Source: an uncultured Tateyamaria sp. (lineage in GTDB: Bacteria; Pseudomonadota; Alphaproteobacteria; Rhodobacterales; Rhodobacteraceae). Taken from it: a DNA stretch of 64,000 nucleotides. Shown piece after piece: positions 43,630 through 53,444 of the stretch; within the stretch, counting starts at the first letter, position 1; every line of letters begins with the position of its first letter. Made by a program: the position numbers and the translations under genes. Location of the stretch: positions 134,325 to 198,324 of the forward strand of contig NZ_CANLVZ010000008.1 of the NCBI RefSeq assembly GCF_947494755.1, in the 5' to 3' direction. The notes under the pieces were generated by a model. The model ran no database searches, had not been told where the DNA came from, and was given only the letters and a program-made list of their open reading frames with translations.

Positions 43630-44298
43630 GTGCGCATTGTAGTGGTGGAGGACAACATCTCGGTCGCCAAAGGCATCTGCTATCACCTGCAAGACATGGG
43701 GCATGCGGTTGATGTTTTGCGCGATGGTGTCGAGGCGGACATGTTCTTACGCACAGATGGTGCTGATCTTGTCGTGCTGGATATCAATCTGCCGGCGATG
43801 GATGGCCTTGGCGTGCTGCGTGCGATGCGGGCGCGAGATGACAATAGGCCCGTTCTGTTGCTGACCGCCCGCGCCGAGACTGAAGATAAAATCGCTGGCC
43901 TTGACGCGGGTGCCGATGACTACCTTAGCAAACCCTTCGAGATGGCCGAATTCGGCGCACGTATCCGGGCCCTCACGCGTCGCGTCAGCACGCTCCCCGC
44001 GCAGGTTACATCCTTTGGTGTGCTGCGCTTCGATCAGACCTCCCGGATGGTCACCGGCCCTGACGGGCCGTTGGATATCCCCCGCCGCGAGGTGGCGCTG
44101 TTTGAGCGGCTGATGCTGGCTGACGGCCGCATCGTATCAAAACAAGCCCTGCTCGACAGTCTTTATGGCACCGGTTCGGCGGTCGACGAACCTGTCGTCG
44201 AGGTCTATGTGTCCCGTCTGCGCAAACGATTGCAGCCTTATGGGGTGCAGATCATCGTCAAGCGGGGCTTGGGTTACCTCATGCAGGCCGCTACATGA
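43630..44298 (+). CDS. OmpR-family response regulator (TctD-like)
   Basis: A 222-residue two-component regulator. Receiver residues are the acidic pocket VVVEDN, phospho-acceptor Asp in VLDINLPAMDG near residue 52 and Lys in LSKPFEM near 102; the winged-helix output domain is FGVLRFDQTSRMV to VKRGLGYLM. GTG 43630 with GGGGGCGG upstream is the preferred start. It is divergent from tctC and overlaps tctE, so it most likely activates the tct operon when its acid is present. Confidence 0.88.
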   Translation: MRIVVVEDNISVAKGICYHLQDMGHAVDVLRDGVEADMFLRTDGADLVVLDINLPAMDGLGVLRAMRARDDNRPVLLLTARAETEDKIAGLDAGADDYLSKPFEMAEFGARIRALTRRVSTLPAQVTSFGVLRFDQTSRMVTGPDGPLDIPRREVALFERLMLADGRIVSKQALLDSLYGTGSAVDEPVVEVYVSRLRKRLQPYGVQIIVKRGLGYLMQAAT

Positions 44299-45683
44299 AA
44301 AACAGCCTGTCCTTACGCGGTCGTCTGACCCTCGTCATTCTCGTACCACTGATCCTGATCGCGGTGATCTTCGGATCCTGGGCCTACCTTGATGCACAGA
44401 AAACCGCGGCCGAACGCTTTGACCGCTCCCTTCTATCGACGGCACTCGCGATCTCTCGGGACACCGCAGTGTCTGGCGGCGACGCGCTTAGCGAGGACAC
44501 CCGTGACCTGTTGCGCGACACGTCCGGCGGTGCGGTTTTTTATCACGTTTACGCCCCGGATGGCGTCTTTGTGACGGGATATGCCACCCCGCCTGTGCCG
44601 CCTGAGCAAGTCGCGGTCGACGCGACACAAACCTATTATGACGCGGTCTACCAAGGCGCACCGGTTCGGGCGTTGCGATTTTTCCAAACCACCTCAATGG
44701 ATGGATTGACGGGGCTGTTTACCTTCACGGTCTGGCAGAAAACGGCTGTGCGAAATGGATTTGTGCGCAAGCAAACCGGGCCAGTGTTCCTGATCATCGC
44801 GTCAATGATTGGCGCGCTTGCCATCATCGTGTGGTTCGGTGTGGGCCGTGGGCTGGCACCCCTGATTGATCTCGAGGATGCGATTGCCCGCCGTTCCGTT
44901 ACCGACCTGTCGCCAATCAAACGGCGTATTCCGCAGGAGGTCTCCGGGATCGTGGGCAGGTTCAATGATCTGGTGGGAGAATTGTCGCGGACCCTGGACG
45001 CAAAAAATGCCTTCATTTCGGATGCTGCACACCAATTGCGCAATCCGATTGCAGGCGTGCTGAGCCTTGCAGAATCCGTTTCAAATGCCAAATCGCTTGA
45101 GGCTGCAAACGCCCGATCTGCTGATCTATTGGAGGCGGCGCGTGAGGTCGGCCAATTGGCCAACAACTTGCTGACTTTGGATCGGGCGCAGGCGAACCCG
45201 TCCTCCACCCATCAGGCCGCGTTCAATCCAAATGGCATAGTGAAAGATGTGGTGGACAAAACTGCTGAGAGCGCACGAAGCAGAGGCATCACCTTGCAGC
45301 ATGACATCTCACCGATGTCCATGGAACTGGTGGGCGATCCGGTTATGTTCGAACAAGCGGTGCTGAACATTATCAACAATGCGATTGCGCATGGGGGGCA
45401 TCGGCTCAGCCGAATCGAGCTTGTTGCGCGAAAGGATGCCAGCACATTTTCCATCATTGTTTGGGACGACGGAAAGGGCATCAAAGAGAGAGATTTCGAA
45501 AGGGCTCTTGGCCGTTTCAGTCAAGTCGGCCCAAGCGCGGGCTCTGGTCTCGGGCTTCCAATCGCTGCTGCGGTCGTTCGCTCCTTTGGCGGCCAACTCG
45601 GGCTTGCGCGCAATAAGGCCGGTTTCAAAGTGACGATGACCTTCCCTCTGGCCAGTGAGACCGCCGCGGCCAAAGTCGCATAA
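44295..45683 (+). CDS. Sensor histidine kinase (TctE-like)
   Basis: A 462-residue membrane kinase: helix one near residues 12-32, a periplasmic sensor of about 130 residues, helix two near 157-178, then HisKA with SDAAHQLRNPIAGVLSLAESV (phospho-accepting His near residue 248) and a HATPase domain (NIINNAIAHGG, WDDGKGI, GSGLGLPIAAAVV). The periplasmic part looks like the 2CSK-N domain of TctE and QseC-type kinases. It overlaps tctD by 4 bases (ATGA), so sensor and regulator are coupled. Confidence 0.9.
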   Translation: MKNSLSLRGRLTLVILVPLILIAVIFGSWAYLDAQKTAAERFDRSLLSTALAISRDTAVSGGDALSEDTRDLLRDTSGGAVFYHVYAPDGVFVTGYATPPVPPEQVAVDATQTYYDAVYQGAPVRALRFFQTTSMDGLTGLFTFTVWQKTAVRNGFVRKQTGPVFLIIASMIGALAIIVWFGVGRGLAPLIDLEDAIARRSVTDLSPIKRRIPQEVSGIVGRFNDLVGELSRTLDAKNAFISDAAHQLRNPIAGVLSLAESVSNAKSLEAANARSADLLEAAREVGQLANNLLTLDRAQANPSSTHQAAFNPNGIVKDVVDKTAESARSRGITLQHDISPMSMELVGDPVMFEQAVLNIINNAIAHGGHRLSRIELVARKDASTFSIIVWDDGKGIKERDFERALGRFSQVGPSAGSGLGLPIAAAVVRSFGGQLGLARNKAGFKVTMTFPLASETAAAKVA

Positions 45684-45823
45684 ACCCGGTCTGGCATGTT
45701 GCACAGTTTCAACGGCGCACGGCTGCTGAACTTTGCCCGCAACATAGGCGACGGGGCGGTCAATGGCATCATAACTGAGCGATTGCCCGCCCCATGCACG
45801 ATCCAACCAGAATCAAAATCCTT

Positions 45824-45841
45824 GCCGAAACCGGTTTCGGC
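45824..45841. promoter_or_regulatory. LacI-family operator, 18-bp perfect palindrome
   Basis: GCCGAAACCGGTTTCGGC is a perfect even palindrome with the central CG typical of LacI/GalR sites. It lies 30 bases before the LacI-type gene start, so the regulator likely represses itself and, because the genes downstream are contiguous, the whole transporter-hydrolase operon. Confidence 0.85.
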
Positions 45842-45871
45842 GTTCACCGTGAGTCGTGTTGGGGGGAGCAC

Positions 45872-46963
45872 ATGTCGCAAGCAATCGAAGGTTTGCCGGA
45901 CAAACAGACGTCGGCCCGTGTCACGATCAGCGACATGGCAAAGGCACTTGGGCTGACCAAATCAACAGTGTCTCGGGCTTTGAACGGCTATCCCGATATC
46001 GCTGAATCGACCCGGTTGCGGGTCGCAAAGATGGCCCGCCGCCTGAATTATCAACCACTCAGCTACGCGCAGGCGGTCAAGACCGGACGCACCCGTTCGC
46101 TTGGCCTTGTGCTGCAATTGTCGGATCATGATGCACAGCGCCCCTTTCTCGCCGAGTTCTTGGCTGGCCTGTCCGCCGGGGCCAGCAGAGAGGGCTACAC
46201 CATGACGGTGGCCTCTGCCGATACTCACGACACCCTGATCGAAACGTTTCGCACGCTGACGCGCGATGGCAAGGCCGATGGCTTCATTCTGCCGCGCGCC
46301 ATGGTGAATGACCCGCGCGCCCGTATCCTGAGCGAAAGAGGCGTACCCTTTGTACTTTATGGGAGGCAGCAGGACCCCACCGGATGCGCCTGGTTCGATG
46401 TCCGCGGTGAGGATGCCATGCGCGATGCGGTTGCCCATCTGGCGACACTCGGGCACCGCAGGATTGGCTTTATCAATGGTCGGACGATTTATTCCTATGC
46501 CGCATTGCGGCTCAGTGGGTTCAAGTCCGGAATGGCCGCCTGCGATCTTCCTGTTGCGCCAGAACTCATTGTCGAAAACGCTGTCACGCGGGACGACGGG
46601 GCGGCAGCGGCTGCGCAGCTTCTCGATCACCCTGACCCGCCGACAGCGATTGTCTGTGCCGTTGACTACGCAGCACTCGGTGCCTACCGCGCCGCAGCCG
46701 AACGCGGTTTGACGATTGGGACGGACCTGTCAATCGTCGCCTATGACGGAACGCAGGACGGTGCGCAGGCGCAGCCGCCTCTGACCACGTTCTCGGTCGA
46801 CAATCGCGCAGCAGGAGAGCGACTGGCCACCCTGCTCATCCGGCGTGTGCGCGGCGAAGCCCTCGAAACGCTTAGAGAAACGATATCGGCAGATTTTGTC
46901 TGCCGCATGTCAACGGGACCTGTGAAAACACAGGCCCACCCAATTCACCGACGATTGTCTTAA
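45872..46963 (+). CDS. LacI family transcriptional regulator of the glycoside operon
   Basis: A 363-residue LacI protein. The HTH covers residues about 18-65 (VTISDMAKALGLTKSTVSRALNG, hinge ARRLNYQP) and a periplasmic-binding-protein-like sensor follows (GLVLQLSDHD, GRRIGFINGRT-like LGHRRIGFINGRTIYSY, DLSIVAYDGT). GGGGGAG before ATG 45872 gives the start and keeps the operator upstream. The binding-protein gene follows after 12 bases, so the regulator is the first gene of the operon. The inducer is probably the imported glycoside or its product. Confidence 0.9.
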   Translation: MSQAIEGLPDKQTSARVTISDMAKALGLTKSTVSRALNGYPDIAESTRLRVAKMARRLNYQPLSYAQAVKTGRTRSLGLVLQLSDHDAQRPFLAEFLAGLSAGASREGYTMTVASADTHDTLIETFRTLTRDGKADGFILPRAMVNDPRARILSERGVPFVLYGRQQDPTGCAWFDVRGEDAMRDAVAHLATLGHRRIGFINGRTIYSYAALRLSGFKSGMAACDLPVAPELIVENAVTRDDGAAAAAQLLDHPDPPTAIVCAVDYAALGAYRAAAERGLTIGTDLSIVAYDGTQDGAQAQPPLTTFSVDNRAAGERLATLLIRRVRGEALETLRETISADFVCRMSTGPVKTQAHPIHRRLS

Positions 46964-46975
46964 AGGGAGGACACT

Positions 46976-48322
46976 ATGAAGACAGTATCACTGATCAGAA
47001 ACGGGACCGCGATGGCGCTCATGCTATCGGCATCGGTGCTGCACGCTGAAGAATTGCGATTCTGGACCACAGAAGAACAACCTGAGCGGTTGGCGCGGCA
47101 AGAAGCCATGGCCGCCGATTTTGCAGCAGCATCAGGGCACACGGTCGAGGTGATCCCCGTCTCGGAAAACGACCTCGGTACACGGGCCACGGCAGCCTTT
47201 GCCGCAGGTGATCTGCCAGACGTGATTTATCATACGTTGCAATATGCCGCGCCCTGGGCCGAGGCAGGCATTCTTGACACCGATGCTGCAACGGATGTGG
47301 TTGAGGCACTTGGTGCCGATACATTCGCACCCGGTGCCTTGAACATGGCTGCGGTCGATGGGGGTTATGCGTCTGTTCCGGTTGATGGCTGGACGCAGAT
47401 GCTTGTCTACCGCGCGGACCTTTTCCAAGATAAGGGGCTGGAGCCGCCCAACAGCTATGCCAACGTGCTGGCCGCGGTTGAAGCACTGCACAACCCGCCA
47501 GAGATGTACGGCTTTGTTGCTGCGACCAAGATCGACGAAAACTTCATGAGCCAGGTGCTTGAGCATGTGTTCCTTGCCAATGGTGTGTCGCCTGTCGGAC
47601 CCGAAGGTGTGCAGGCATTGGATGAGGCTGCGACAGTCGAAGTGCTCGAGTTCTACAAGGCCATCGCAGAGGCATCGCCCCCGGGCGATCTCTATTGGGA
47701 TCAGTCCCGCACGCTCTATTTCTCGGGCAATGCCGCGATGATCATCTGGTCGCCCTTCATCCTCGATGAACTGGCCGGCTTGCGTGACAGCGCGCCCCCC
47801 ACGATCAACGATGACCCGACCACCCGCGATCTGGCCGCGGCCACTGGCGTTGTGACCAATTTCGCCGGTCCCTCGAACCCGGATGGGGCCGCGTGGGGCG
47901 ATGTCCGCTACTTTGGCATCACTTCGGACGCCTCGACGGATGCTGCGATGGAGTTTGTCGAGTACTCGATGAGCGAAGGCTATGGTGCCACGCTTGCCAT
48001 CGCACCAGAGGGCAAGTTCCCTGTGCGTCGTGGGACAGCCGACAATGCAACCGAGTTTGCAGACCTTTGGGCGACACTGGATGTGGGCGTGGACCGCAAA
48101 GCACCTTTGGGTGATCTTTACGACGCGGCCATGATCGACGAGATCGTCAGTGGTCTGGATGTGGCGCAGCGATGGGGTGTCGCTGACGGTCAACTCTCAG
48201 CCGCGTCCGCGATCATCAACAGCCAGGTGATCAACCGTCTTGTGCGCGAGTATATCGACGGCGAACGCGACGCGGCTGCTACGGTTGCCGAATTGAACAG
48301 CGCAATCGCCGCCGTTCAATAG
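46976..48322 (+). CDS. ABC transporter sugar/glycoside-binding protein
   Basis: A 448-residue periplasmic binding protein, with signal peptide (MALMLSASVLHAEE). The family 1 solute-binding fold is shown by RFWTTEEQPERLARQEAM, AAGDLPDVIYHTLQYAAPWAEAG and FSGNAAMIIWSPFILDEL. GGGAGG precedes the ATG. It delivers substrate to the two permeases downstream. With the GH63-like hydrolase in the operon the ligand is likely a small glycoside such as glucosylglycerol, glucosylglycerate or mannosylglycerate, but this is inferred. Confidence 0.9.
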   Translation: MKTVSLIRNGTAMALMLSASVLHAEELRFWTTEEQPERLARQEAMAADFAAASGHTVEVIPVSENDLGTRATAAFAAGDLPDVIYHTLQYAAPWAEAGILDTDAATDVVEALGADTFAPGALNMAAVDGGYASVPVDGWTQMLVYRADLFQDKGLEPPNSYANVLAAVEALHNPPEMYGFVAATKIDENFMSQVLEHVFLANGVSPVGPEGVQALDEAATVEVLEFYKAIAEASPPGDLYWDQSRTLYFSGNAAMIIWSPFILDELAGLRDSAPPTINDDPTTRDLAAATGVVTNFAGPSNPDGAAWGDVRYFGITSDASTDAAMEFVEYSMSEGYGATLAIAPEGKFPVRRGTADNATEFADLWATLDVGVDRKAPLGDLYDAAMIDEIVSGLDVAQRWGVADGQLSAASAIINSQVINRLVREYIDGERDAAATVAELNSAIAAVQ

Positions 48323-48337
48323 GGCGAAACACGACCG

Positions 48338-48360
48338 GGGGCGTCCGATCAGGACGCCCC
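48338..48360 (+). other. Intercistronic stem-loop between binding protein and permease genes
   Basis: GGGGCGTCC-GATCA-GGACGCCCC is a perfect 9-bp stem with 5-base loop, 16 bases after the binding-protein stop. There is no U-run, so it is not a full terminator; such hairpins stabilise the upstream mRNA and give excess binding protein over membrane parts. Confidence 0.75.
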
Positions 48361-48409
48361 TGACACAACACCCTTTCATCGTTCACAGATATCCTATCGG
48401 TGATCCGCA

Positions 48410-49654
48410 ATGTTGCAAATGACCCCACCAACCGAAACCGGCCCGCTCGCCAAACGCGAGGCGCGGCTGGCGTGGGGATTGCTGTTGCCCACCATCACGG
48501 CAGTCGCGCTAGTAGTTGTGTTGCCCCTGCTTGCGATTTTCTGGATTTCGTTCAAACCGGTTGAACTGGGCGATCTGCGCGCGCCCGAAGTCGTCCTGCG
48601 CGAGGATATTCGCGGTGACACCGACGCCGTCGGGGACGAGGCAAATATCCGGTATCGCCTGCGCAACTCGTCACGAGACCAGCCGATCACTGGCGTCACC
48701 TTCAGCGACACGATCCCTGAAGGGCTAAGCGTGCGGGAGGTCGACCCGCGCTGCACCCTCAATGAGCGCGCTTTGCGCTGCGATCTGGGCGATTGGGAGC
48801 CCGGCACCCGCGAGACGATCCTCATCCCTGTCATCATCGAACAGGCGTATCTGGACACCGGTCTACGCCCGCAAGACAGTGCCGCATCGACCACGGGCAA
48901 GGCGTCCAATGTGCTGACCAACAGCACGTTCACATTCGAAAACTTCGCCCGGATCTTTAACGGCGACGAGTTTTTCGAGGTGTTGTGGGTCACGTTATTT
49001 TACACCGTGTTCGGCACCATCGGCGCGCTGCTGGTCGGCCTTTTCGCCGCGCTGCTGCTCAACAAATCCTTCAAAGGGCAGGGTATCCTGCGCGGGCTCT
49101 ACCTTTTTCCTTACGTCGCGCCTGTCATCGCCGTCGCTTTTGCGTGGCTGATCCTGTTCGACCCGTTTTCGGGATCTGCCAACGCGCTGTTGGTGCAGAT
49201 GGGCGTGACACCTGAGGCGATCAACTTCTTCGGGGAACGCCCGCTGGCCCTGATCATGGTGACGATCTTTGAAATCTGGCGCTACTTCCCGCTGTCCTTC
49301 CTGTTCATCCTTGCGCGGATGCAAAGCATAGACAGCGATATGTACGAGGCCGCCGACATGGACGGCGCGTCCCCATTCCAGCAATTCTGGTATCTCAGCG
49401 TGCCGCAATTGCTCGGCATCCTCAGCGTCCTGTTCCTGCTGCGCTTCATCTGGACCTTCAACAAATTCGACGACATCTTTCTGCTGACGGGTGGCAACGC
49501 GGGCACGCGCACCCTGACGGTGAATGTCTATGAACAGGCCTTTGCCGTCTCCAATATCGGTGCAGGGGCAGCTGTGGCGGTTGTGATCTTTGGCTGCCTG
49601 CTGACATTCTCGATTTTCTTTCTGAAATACATCAGTCAGGAGGAGGGGTTATGA
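48410..49654 (+). CDS. ABC sugar permease 1 with a large periplasmic insertion
   Basis: A 414-residue MalF-type permease. After helix one (LLPTITAVALVVVLPLLAIFW, about 27-47) there is a soluble insertion of about 120 residues, of which 65-140 (YRLRNSSRDQPITGVTFSDTIPEGLSV, DLGDWEPGTRETILIPV) resembles a DUF11/conserved-repeat Ig-like domain; then the usual permease helices follow, with the EAA loop EAADMDGASPFQQFWYLSVPQLLG near 325. Most such permeases lack this insert. It overlaps permease 2 by 4 bases. The ATG 48410 has only a weak ribosome site; ATG 48419 is an alternative. Confidence 0.9.
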   Translation: MLQMTPPTETGPLAKREARLAWGLLLPTITAVALVVVLPLLAIFWISFKPVELGDLRAPEVVLREDIRGDTDAVGDEANIRYRLRNSSRDQPITGVTFSDTIPEGLSVREVDPRCTLNERALRCDLGDWEPGTRETILIPVIIEQAYLDTGLRPQDSAASTTGKASNVLTNSTFTFENFARIFNGDEFFEVLWVTLFYTVFGTIGALLVGLFAALLLNKSFKGQGILRGLYLFPYVAPVIAVAFAWLILFDPFSGSANALLVQMGVTPEAINFFGERPLALIMVTIFEIWRYFPLSFLFILARMQSIDSDMYEAADMDGASPFQQFWYLSVPQLLGILSVLFLLRFIWTFNKFDDIFLLTGGNAGTRTLTVNVYEQAFAVSNIGAGAAVAVVIFGCLLTFSIFFLKYISQEEGL

Positions 49655-50865
49655 GCGCCCTGCGCTTCGGCTTTGTCACCGGGCCCGTTCTGGGGGCGCT
49701 CTGGATGTTTGTGCTGGCCACGACACTGGCGGTGGCGATGTCCTTTGCGACGGGTGAGGCTTTTCGGCCCTCCCTTCTTATGTCGCTGACCTTCGGTGCA
49801 ATCGCGGGCGCGGTTTATGCGCTTGGAAAATCACGGGTCTATGTGGCGTTTGCGGTCGGCGCGGCGTTGATTGTGCCGATGATGGCCGGTGCAGGGCCGA
49901 TCCTGATTGGACCGGGTGCATCGGTCTTGTCCCGCGCGGTGATCATTCTTCTTCTCGCGACCCTCTTTGCGACGACGCTCCGGGTCATTCTGGCAGAGGT
50001 GCATTGGGCCGCACTGACACGGCACGAATTCGAAGGTGCGGTGATCCGGTTCCTGACCGGCTTTGGCTACATCTTCTTTACCGCCATCGTACTTATCCCC
50101 TTTTACGTCATGGTGATGACCAGCCTGAAAAACCAGGCCGAGTTGATGCAGAACCCACTCAATTTCTCGATTGACCTGTCCAAAGGAACAGAGCTTTTCC
50201 GGTCTTACGAAGAGCTGTTCCTGCAATTCAACTTCGGCACCTACATGTTCAACTCGTTCTTTATCTCGGTGCTGACAGTCCTCATCACGCTGGCCTTTGC
50301 GATACCCGGAGCCTATGCCGTCGCGCGCCTGCGGTTCCGTGGGCGGGCGGCGTTTTCACGCTCGATCCTGCTGATTTACATGGTGCCGATGATCGTGCTT
50401 GCGCTGCCGATCTACATTGCGTTTTCGATGACCGGCCTGCGCAATTCGTTCTGGGGGATCGTGATGATCTACCCGGTCACGACGATCCCGGTCGCGCTAT
50501 ATATGTTGCAGGGCTATTTTCGCGGCCTGCCAGCCGAGGTCGAGGAAGCGGGCCTGATGGACGGTCTGTCTCGTCTTGCGGTCATCTGGAAGATCACCTT
50601 GCCGCTGTCGCTGCCTGCGCTGGCTTCCGTATCACTCTACGTATTCATGATTGCGTGGAACGAATTTCTGCTGGCCTTCATGCTGCTGGACGATCCGGCG
50701 AAATTCACACTGACGCGGGGGATCGCGTCGCTCAATTCCTCCGAAATCCCGCGGCAACACCTGATGGCGGGCTCGGTTATTGCGACCGTGCCGATCATGG
50801 CGCTGTTTCTGGGACTGGAGCGTTTCATGACAAAGGGGCTGACCGCCGGGTCAGTGAAGGGTTGA
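49651..50865 (+). CDS. ABC sugar permease 2 with extra N-terminal helices
   Basis: A 404-residue MalG-type permease. Residues about 1-130 hold four extra hydrophobic helices (VLGALWMFVLATTLAVAMSF, SLTFGAIAGAVYALGKS, FAVGAALIVPMMAGAG, AVIILLLATLFATTLRVIL) not found in standard MalG proteins of about 280 residues; the normal core follows, with MVMTSLKNQAEL and the EAA loop EEAGLMDGLSRLAVIWKITLPL near 300. It overlaps permease 1 by 4 bases and precedes the hydrolase by 2 bases. The function of the added helices is unknown. Confidence 0.9.
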   Translation: MSALRFGFVTGPVLGALWMFVLATTLAVAMSFATGEAFRPSLLMSLTFGAIAGAVYALGKSRVYVAFAVGAALIVPMMAGAGPILIGPGASVLSRAVIILLLATLFATTLRVILAEVHWAALTRHEFEGAVIRFLTGFGYIFFTAIVLIPFYVMVMTSLKNQAELMQNPLNFSIDLSKGTELFRSYEELFLQFNFGTYMFNSFFISVLTVLITLAFAIPGAYAVARLRFRGRAAFSRSILLIYMVPMIVLALPIYIAFSMTGLRNSFWGIVMIYPVTTIPVALYMLQGYFRGLPAEVEEAGLMDGLSRLAVIWKITLPLSLPALASVSLYVFMIAWNEFLLAFMLLDDPAKFTLTRGIASLNSSEIPRQHLMAGSVIATVPIMALFLGLERFMTKGLTAGSVKG

Positions 50866-50867
50866 AC

Positions 50868-52121
50868 ATGGATCTGACTGCTAAAGCACGCGACATCCTG
50901 CGCCAGAACGACAAGGGCGGCTATACCCTGCCGACCCACGGGCTCTATCCCTATCAGTGGAACTGGGACAGCGCCTTTGCCGCATGGGGTTTCACGACGT
51001 TCAACCCCGATCGCGGCTGGACAGAACTTGAAACTCTGCTGTCGGGACAGTGGGATGACGGGATGGTGCCGCACATCATTTTTCACAAAGTCGATCCGGG
51101 CTATTTTCCTGGACCCGATGTCTGGCAAGGGCGCGGCCCAATCCCGTCGTCCGGCATCACACAGCCCCCTGTCGCGGCGAGCTTCATGGCGAAGATGCTT
51201 GCGCTCGACCCGTCCGGCGCGCCGCGGGCCAAGGCGCTGTGGCCCCAACTGAAACGCTGGCACCGCTGGTTCATGGACTGGCGGCTGGATGACGGTGCTG
51301 CCTGCGTCACCCATCCATGGGAGGCGGGCCGCGACAACGCCCCGGATTGGGACAGCGCGATGCGCGCCATCAATGCCGACGACGTGGGCGCATATACGCG
51401 GCGTGACACGTCGCATGTCGACCCTTCGATGCGTCCCACGAAATACGACTATGACCGCTATCTCAAACTGGTGCAGGTTGGTGTTTCCGTAAACTGGGAT
51501 CAGGCGCGCCTGCGCGATATCAACCCCTTCCGCGTCGCTGACCCGACGATGACCTTTACCCTTCTGCGGGCCAATCGCGATCTCGCGGCCATGGGCCGCA
51601 CGTTTGGCGAGGACATCAGCGACATCGAAGACTGGATCGCAACCCTTGAGGCTGGTGCCGAAACGCTCTGGAACCCGGCGACTGCCGGATATGACAGCCG
51701 CAATGTGCGCACCGGAGAGTTCAACGGGATCTTGTCCAACGCCTCAGCGCTTTGTTGGTATGCCGGGATCAATGACAAGCGGGCACTGCCCGCTATCGAC
51801 CGTATGCTAAAGGCCGCAGACTACGGATTGGCCAGTTATGACCCGAAGGCCGAAGGGTTTGAGCCGCTGCGATACTGGCGCGGTCCCACCTGGCCGATCA
51901 TGAACTACCTCGTCGCATCTGGGATGGAAGAACAGGGCATCACCGACCTTGCTGCCCGGATCAAAACAGACACCGCGCGCCTTATGCAGCAAAACGGTTT
52001 TGCCGAATACTACCATCCGCACACCGGTGCCCCTGCCGGGGGGGGTACATTCACATGGACTGCGGCGGTCTGGCTTGGCTGGGCGGGCACGCATGCCGAA
52101 ACCGAAGTTGGGCCTAGCTGA
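50868..52121 (+). CDS. GH63-like glycoside hydrolase (mannosylglycerate/glucosylglycerate hydrolase-like)
   Basis: A 417-residue cytoplasmic (alpha/alpha)6 enzyme. Motifs include [16 protein letters not shown] near residue 26, [17 protein letters not shown] near 150 (candidate acid Asp), [16 protein letters not shown] near 335 and [15 protein letters not shown] near 380 (candidate base Glu). These fit the MGH1-like/GH63 group, whose known members hydrolyse mannosylglycerate or glucosylglycerate. The ATG 50868 follows GAAGGG; the frame extends upstream but inside the permease gene. Its stop overlaps the ATPase start (TGATG), placing it in the importer operon. Confidence 0.85.
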   Translation: MDLTAKARDILRQNDKGGYTLPTHGLYPYQWNWDSAFAAWGFTTFNPDRGWTELETLLSGQWDDGMVPHIIFHKVDPGYFPGPDVWQGRGPIPSSGITQPPVAASFMAKMLALDPSGAPRAKALWPQLKRWHRWFMDWRLDDGAACVTHPWEAGRDNAPDWDSAMRAINADDVGAYTRRDTSHVDPSMRPTKYDYDRYLKLVQVGVSVNWDQARLRDINPFRVADPTMTFTLLRANRDLAAMGRTFGEDISDIEDWIATLEAGAETLWNPATAGYDSRNVRTGEFNGILSNASALCWYAGINDKRALPAIDRMLKAADYGLASYDPKAEGFEPLRYWRGPTWPIMNYLVASGMEEQGITDLAARIKTDTARLMQQNGFAEYYHPHTGAPAGGGTFTWTAAVWLGWAGTHAETEVGPS

Positions 52122-53137
52122 TGTCGTCGATCACACTCAAAGCCGTCGAAAAATGGTTTGGCGATGCGCAGGTCATCAAAGGCGTCGACCTTGATATCAA
52201 TGAGGGCGAGTTTGTCATTTTTGTGGGCCCATCCGGCTGCGGCAAATCCACCCTGTTGCGGATGATCGCCGGGCTTGAGGAAACTTCGCGAGGGCAGATC
52301 ATCGTGGGGGACCGCGACGCCACAGCGGAGCCGCCCAGCAAACGTGGGCTGGCCATGGTCTTCCAGTCCTACGCGCTTTATCCGCATATGTCGGTTCGCG
52401 ATAACGTTGGCTTTCCGCTGAAATCTGCTGGACTACCTGCTGCCGAGATCACGGCCAAAGTCGATGAAGCCGCGCGCGTGCTGAAGCTCGACGCCTATAT
52501 GGACCGCCGCCCCAAGGACCTATCAGGCGGTCAGCGGCAGCGCGTCGCCATCGGCCGATCCATCGTGCGCGACCCCACGGCCTTCTTGTTCGACGAGCCG
52601 CTCTCGAACCTGGATGCGGCGCTGCGGGTGGAGATGCGCTATGAAATTGCGAAGCTGCATCAGACGCTGAAATCCACGATGATCTACGTCACCCATGATC
52701 AGGTTGAGGCGATGACACTGGCCGACAGGATCGTGGTGCTGGAGTTTGGCAAAATTGCTCAGGTCGGGACACCACGTGAGCTTTATGAACGTCCCGCCAA
52801 CCTGTTCGTCGCGCAATTCATCGGGTCACCCCGAATGAACGTCATGCCTGCAAGCGCAGGCGAGGCCGTCGCGCTGCCGGACGGTGCGACGTCGTTCGGC
52901 GTTCGACCCGAGCACATATCGCTTGTTGCGGCAGGACAGGGCCAGATACAGGGCGTTGTCGATGTGCTCGAATACCTCGGCGCAGATACTTTTGTGATCT
53001 TATCCTGCGGCGATGCCGGTCAAATCACGGTGCGGGTCAACGGAAATACCACGCACAAACCCGGAGACTCAGTCGGCCTGCACTTCGATCCTGAGGCAGT
53101 GCATGCTTTCGACGCGGAGGGGTTAGCCATTCGCTAG
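52121..53137 (+). CDS. ABC transporter ATP-binding protein, MalK/UgpC type
   Basis: A 338-residue importer ATPase with Walker [13 protein letters not shown] near residue 37, signature [16 protein letters not shown] near 134, Walker [14 protein letters not shown]-loop YVTHDQ and a C-terminal OB-type regulatory domain ([21 protein letters not shown]). It energises uptake by the two permeases. It starts on the hydrolase stop overlap and ends the operon; no clear terminator follows. Confidence 0.95.
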   Translation: MSSITLKAVEKWFGDAQVIKGVDLDINEGEFVIFVGPSGCGKSTLLRMIAGLEETSRGQIIVGDRDATAEPPSKRGLAMVFQSYALYPHMSVRDNVGFPLKSAGLPAAEITAKVDEAARVLKLDAYMDRRPKDLSGGQRQRVAIGRSIVRDPTAFLFDEPLSNLDAALRVEMRYEIAKLHQTLKSTMIYVTHDQVEAMTLADRIVVLEFGKIAQVGTPRELYERPANLFVAQFIGSPRMNVMPASAGEAVALPDGATSFGVRPEHISLVAAGQGQIQGVVDVLEYLGADTFVILSCGDAGQITVRVNGNTTHKPGDSVGLHFDPEAVHAFDAEGLAIR

Positions 53138-53444
53138 ACGACAGCGCAGTCGCTTGGGAGGACGTATCAGTTTGGCCGAGACACATGGTGACGCATAAGA
53201 GCGACTTCCAAGCTGCCTCACGTTCTTGACGGATCGATAGCGTCAGCAGCCGAGCCCGGCATCGCCATTCCTCAACCAAAATCGCAGTGGGATAGGCCCT
53301 AGCCGAAACCGTCTTCAAAGCCCTTCACGAGATAGGAAAACCAAACTGCAAATCCGCTGCGTTCGGTTTAAACCGTCGCGACCCGGAGCGTCTGCCGCTC
53401 CCGAGATTGGATTGGACGTAGGCCTTACTCGGTGCCGAACACGT
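53138..53444. other. 307-base intergenic interval, no gene seen
   Basis: Between the convergent ATPase gene and the LysR-type gene. No frame has a ribosome site with a recognisable product, and no strong hairpin with a T-run was found. A region of moderate GC with stop codons in all frames; it may contain decayed sequence. Confidence 0.5.
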
